This document shows positions 11,601 to 17,600 of a stretch of 64,000 nucleotides of DNA, piece by piece. The notes under the pieces were generated by a model. That model did not search any database and was not told the DNA's origin. It was given only the letters and a program-made list of their open reading frames with translations. Position 1 is the stretch's first letter, and each line of letters begins with the position of its first letter. Position numbers and translations under genes: made by a program. This DNA is from Symbiodinium natans (taxonomy: Eukaryota > Sar > Dinophyceae > Suessiales > Symbiodiniaceae). The stretch is from NCBI GenBank assembly GCA_905221605.1, contig CAJNDS010002174.1, positions 531,099-595,098 of the forward strand, in the 5' to 3' direction.

Positions 11601-14600
11601 CCTGAACCCTAAACCCCAAACCCCAAAACCCTAAACCCTAAACCTCGACATCCCAAGCGCCAGCTCCCTAGCATTTGCAGTCGCCCAAACCTTCGCCCCA
11701 AGCGAAACCAAAGGACTGCCGATGGAGATGTCGAAAAGCCGAAGGACCTGCTTAGCGTGGTTTAGGGTTTAGGGTTTGGGTTGAGGGTCTAGGGTTTAGG
11801 GTTTAGCATTTGGGGCTTGTAGGCTTTCGGACAGCAAAGAAACCCTAAACCCTACATCCCAAAACCCTAAACCCTAAACCCTAAACCCTAAACCCTAAAC
11901 CCTAAACCCTAAACTGGGGCCCTGCTGTGCCAGGAGGTGGGCTGGACCGGGGAGTGGAACACAGTGCCGCGGCGTGCACTGCAGCTACCCTCTGAAGTCC
12001 GAAGTGCTCGTAAGGATTCTTTGGTTTGGGGTTTGGGGTTTGGGGTTTAGGGTTTAGGGTTTAGGGATTGCTGATAAGTACCCTAGTTTCCCCTGGAGCC
12101 ATAGAGCCGCCCTGCTAAACCATGCATTCCCCAGCCCGTTCAACACTGGATCCTCCAAAGCCCAGGGGCCTGAATAATCAGAGTAGGGTTTTGGGCGTCA
12201 TTATGATATAGTTACAAAGGGACCATAAGGAACATTATGAGTTCTTTTTTTATATATTCCGACCCCTGTATTAGCTCTTAGCTGCCGGCATGCAGTGTTT
12301 GAAAGCTGTGGGAGCCCTCTTCCGGAGGCTTATGTGTCCAAGAAGGCTGTTCTCATCAACCACGTAGCGAGCTCAAGCGACGACATTCCGCAACGTGAGG
12401 GAGTGCCAGAGAGGTCCTCCTTCGATGGCTTCAGAGATCCCGAAGTCTTCATGGAGTGCATGGTCTTCTTGCTTGCCACCCCGTCGCTCGTCTTGGCCGA
12501 GATGACGGAGAAGCTGCTCGAGAAAGAGTGCCCCTTGGGCACGCCGGACTCCAGTTGGAAGCAGGACTTCGCCGATGACATTTCCTTGGATGCTATCCGG
12601 GCCCAGTGGTACCCTTTACCGTTTTTTGGGGTTCTGGGTTCCCTTATAAGTAGCCAACCAAAGAAAGGGTGCCCTTTTTGCAAGATAGTTCCCGAACTAC
12701 TAAACTGAGAGTTTGGGGGTTGGAGCTTACAACTCAGCACCCGCAATCCCTGAGCCCAAAGCGTCACAGCCCGACGGCTAACACGCCCTCACAGCACGGC
12801 CTCCACGTAGGCCCAGAAAAGGCCCCTCAGACCTTGATAGGGTCACCTCTCTCAGACCCCGATAGGGTCACTCTAAGATACCCTCAAGAAACCAATGTTG
12901 AACCATACTGGGCATTTCCCAAAATTGGGGTACCCCTTTTTTCCCAAAATAGACTAGAGTACCTTAAAGGGACCCCTAAAAAAGGTACCCCTATTTTCGG
13001 AAACACCCATACTGTTTTTTTTTCGTGGCAACTCCTCAGCAGAGTACAACTCTATTTGTAGAAGCACCCAAGTGCATTCTCAGCAAACGCCCGCCCCCCA
13101 AACCCAATTTCTGACCTTTCAAACCCTGCAATGATTCAAAGCTCCCTATGCTCTCCAAGACCTCCAAGACCTCAATCAAGACTCGTGAACGATTGGGGTT
13201 TAGGGTTTAGGGTTTAGGGTTTAGGGTTTAGGGTTTAGGGTTTAGGGTTTAGGGTTTAGGGTTTAGGGTTTAGGCTACACACTGAGGCGGCCTTTGGAGC
13301 CATCCTCCCCAGCGTCCTGCAGCCGGAGTGCGGCTCTCAGCCCTTAACGCGAGTTCATATGGGGGTCTAGGGCTTAGGGCTTAGGGTTTGGGGTTTAGGT
13401 TTAGGGTTTAGGGTTTAGGGTTTAGGGTTTCTTGCGGCCCTGCTGCGAATCAGCCACAGGTCTGGAGTGCCTCGTCTAACGCAGGACTCCGAAACCCCAA
13501 ACGCTAAACCCTAAGCCGACAGCAGCACTGAAAGGATTTGAGTACTTCATCCTCTTGGTAGCCCAGCGGTACCCTTTTCCCCTTTTTTGTTTTGGGTTCA
13601 AGGTTCCCTTATATCCCTTACAAATTAGCCCATTATAAATTATAATATGGTTACTGGGGTACCAAGTTCTGGCGTTTCGGTGCAAAGGATATTGGGCTTG
13701 CTTTCAAGGCTTCAGGCCTCGGATGTTTGATTTCTTGGGACATCTTGGGGCCTAAGCCCTAACCCCGAATCCTTACACCCTCAACCCTAATCCTTACAAC
13801 CTCAACCCCTCAACCCTCAACCCTCAACCCCTCAACCCTCAACCCTCAACCCTCAACCCCTCAACCCTCAACCCTCAACCCTCAACCCTGCTCATCTTTC
13901 AGTTCATCCTAAGGCCGCGGGAGCCACGGAGCACGCAGTACGGGACGGCCGAGCAGTACGCGTTGGAGCCTTTGCGCTGTGTCCCTAAACCCTAAACCCT
14001 AAACCCTAAACCCTAAACCCCAATCATCCACCTGGCTTCCCAGAATACCATGCCTTGCGGATATCCTTACCATCCTGATACCTTATTAAAACCCTCAGCC
14101 TGAACCCTACAGGCCTCTGGTAGGAGGAGAAGGAGAGAAGGAAGGAAAGATGGAAGGAAGGAAGGAATGAAGGAAGGAAGGAAGGAAGGAAAGGGAAGGT
14201 CAGGTTATGATAGGCAGGGTTCTGATCAGTCTTCTGTTCGTATCCCAAATAGGGGTTTCCGAAATTGGGGGTACCCTATTGATCCTACCGGGAATCTATA
14301 TTGGGGGTCCCCTTTTTTCGTAAACCCCCCCAAAAGCTACTCCCTAGTCGGTCTAGAGCACCCTCCAGGTCGTCGGACGGCGTGCTCTCTTCCAAGCTAA
14401 GCGACAGGACCAGTCCGCGTGTCAATTCTTTCTAAGGGTAGTTCTATGGTCCCTTAGTATGGGGCTTATAAAGGGCTTTTGAGAAGGGGTCCCCTGTTAA
14501 GGGCCCTTAATACCCTAACCCCGATAATACCCTAAACCCTAAACCCTAAACCCTAAACCCTAAACCCTAAACCCTAAACCCTAAACCCTAAACCCTAAAC

Positions 14601-17600
14601 CCATATCAAGGGACACTGTAACTATCCTAAAGGGTCGCCAACATCTCTCCAAAACTTCTTTGGCGGTTGACATCGGAAGAGAGCCGCGGAAACTACCCAT
14701 GTGGTCAGTTCTCTTAGGGTCGTTTTCCGTTTGGGGCACCTTAAAGACCCTTAGCGGCTTAGAACTCTAACCCCAAGAAGGGACCATAACTTAGAGAAGT
14801 GACCCTAGATGCACAGAATCCCTCGACTCAGAGCCTGTGCGCCCTTGCGGAGGACCATGTCCACTGCCCTGGCGCTTGTTGCACCGTTGGTTCTGGTGTT
14901 CCTGGCCCAGGCACGGACATATTTGGGGGCGAGACTCTCATCAGTTTATGGGTTCCCCTACTACCCCCCTCCATCGGGTTTAGGGTTTAGGGTTTAGGGT
15001 TTAGGGGTACTACCCCCCTCTACACCCCCCTAGGCTCCCCCAGAAGGAAGGGAATTCAGGGACAATTAAGCCCAGCGATCTAAGGGGAGAACCTAGGAGG
15101 GGGGGTAGTATAGAGGGGAGGTAGCAGGGAAACCCATGATCAGTGTTGCTTTCTTGGTAGCCCAGTGGTATTTTGGTTTTGGGTTCTCCTATCCAAAAAA
15201 TAAAGTTGCCCTTATGATACGATGGTTCCTGGACGCCAAGCTTTTTTTGGGGATGAGGAACCCTAAACCGTCCTAAACCTCAAACTTCCAAAATTCTTGA
15301 AAACTCTTGCTATTCCTAGGTTACTCTTGGGTTTAGATCGTCAGGGACCTATCAAGTTCCGCTTCGAAGATCCATCCCTGAGAAGCATGACATGGATTCC
15401 TGACTGGGGTTTAGGGTTTCGGGTTTCGGGTTTGGGGTTTAGGGTTTCGGGTTTAGGGTTTCGGATTTATTTCGGTTCAGGGTTTAGGCGAACCAGGCAA
15501 GAGTCGGAGGTGTGCAGTTTGCAGCTCACCGTTCAGCTAGGTCGGGTCAGCTTCCTGCAGTATGAAGTCCGCTACTATATCCCCCTCGGGATTTTCTTTA
15601 TTTTTGTTCTGATAAAAACCCAAGAGGATATAAACAGAGTATTTTTATTAAGGTCCTAAGGGGAGTATAGGCTACACAAACCTTTAGAGTTCGACATGGG
15701 AGTCGTGAGCAACCGCTAGTCCTGGTGTCATCAAGTGAACGTAGGTCGATCGTTCGTCGCTTCAAACCCTAAGCCCTAAACCCTAAACCCTAGGCAGTCG
15801 CTGCCACTTCAGGCTGACGATCGCGCGACCACCCTCCTAGTCCAGACTGGCGTGGACGGCCCTTATCCCAGTTGCAGTCAAGTTCTGTTGTGCCCGAAAC
15901 CCTATAGGCCCTACGCCCGAAACGCAAGTCTTGAGGTAGGACATCACTGAGGGCGTGCAGTGATTTACCTGCATCATGTCGTCAGTAGCCCTCTATCCAA
16001 GTCTTTTCGGGCTGAGGGTCCCCTCTAAAGGGTTCATGGAAGTTGCCCCAAACCACCCTACTTTGGACCACGGACCATGCGAAGCACAGAGTCAAGGTGT
16101 TTTGCTGCGTTTTGTGCTGATTGGTTATTTTTTAAAGGGGTTTGGGGTTAGAGGTTGGGACTTGGGGCTTGGGGCTTGGGGCTTGGGGCTTGGGGCTTGG
16201 GGTTTGGGGTTTGGGGTTTGGGTTTTGGGTTTTGGGTTTGGAGGGGTTTTTGGCTTTAAGGTTTCAAGGGTTTGGTTTGGGGAATGCAGGCGCCGATGTC
16301 GTCTGCGGCGCTTTGATGGGCCTGATGCTGTCCACCTTCGTCTCGGCCTGGGTCTCAAGTACTCCCGAACCCTGAACCCAAAAAAGCAGCCGGTTTGTTC
16401 TAGCCGGGTCTTGCAGCTGTAGCCTCAAGTGGTGAAGACAAGCCAAGAAAAAGGGGGGGCCAACCGTCGGAGTAAACAACAAACTCTAAACATCGGGGAA
16501 AATCCAAGAAAATAGAAAGGGGCCAGGGCACCAGAGCAAAAGCGCAAGTTCCAAAAGGGGCCAAGGCACCAGAGCAAAAGCAAAGCCCCAAAGGGGCCAA
16601 GGTATCAGAGCAAACGCACGAACTTGAGGGGGCCAGTGCATCAGAGCCAAGGCCAAAATTCAAAGGGGCCAGGTTTAGGGTGTTGGGTTTAGGGTTTTGG
16701 GGGGCGTCAGAACAAAAACAAACTTTCACAGGGGCCAGGGCATCGGCGCAGAAACAAGAGGCCAGGGCACCAGAGCAAAAGCAAGAACTTAAACGGGCCG
16801 AAAAGCCACCCCCCCAAAACCCTATACAGTTTCCCTAAACCCTAAACCCGAAGAGCCAGAATTCCAGAGCGGCTGTTGAAGGCTACTCCTAAACCCTACT
16901 TTAGGGTTAGGAGTTAGGGATTAGGCTTTAAGGTCCGGGTTTGGGTCAGGGTATAGGGGTTCGGTCCTAAGCCCAACCCCTCTTGCATCATCTTGCCTGC
17001 ATGTCCTTAGCGTTGCAACGTCATGACATCTCAGGGGCAAAAGGGTTGAGCTCATGGTTCAAGGACCATCTGGCCCCTAAACCCTAAACCCTGACCCCTA
17101 AACCCTAAACCCTAAACCCTAAACTCTGAACCCTGAACCCTAAACCCTGAACCCTGAACCCTGAACCCTGAACCCCAAACCCTAAACCCTAAACCCTAAA
17201 CCCTACTCGCTGGACTCCAAATGAAGCTCTTGCTCGTGGTTGGCGAGTTCTGGCCATCCATACCCACCCATCCCCAGTCCCGCCACCCCCAAAAAAACAC
17301 AACAAAAGCCAAAACCAAACAACAATAACAAAACACACCCAAACATCCGAAAATCAGTTCGTAAATACATATCGAAACACTCTAAAACATAACCCCTAAA
17401 CCCTAAACCCTAAGCGCCCAAAACCCCTAAGCCCGAAACCCCACAGCGGCAAGGTCTTCTTTGGCATGGTCATGGAGAGAGCCCTGGTGGACAGCAGGCC
17501 ATGTGAGTCTGCACCACCATGGGGGGCTTCTCTGAGGGTTTAGGGTTTAGGGTTCAGGGTTTAGAACCAATAATCGTAGCAACTATAGTAATAGTAGTGA

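Noticed and set aside
16400-16729. Minus ORF with CSDALAP/CSGALAP repeats
   Set aside because: Translation of the GGGGCCAGGGCACCAGAGC minisatellite; no splice or start support.
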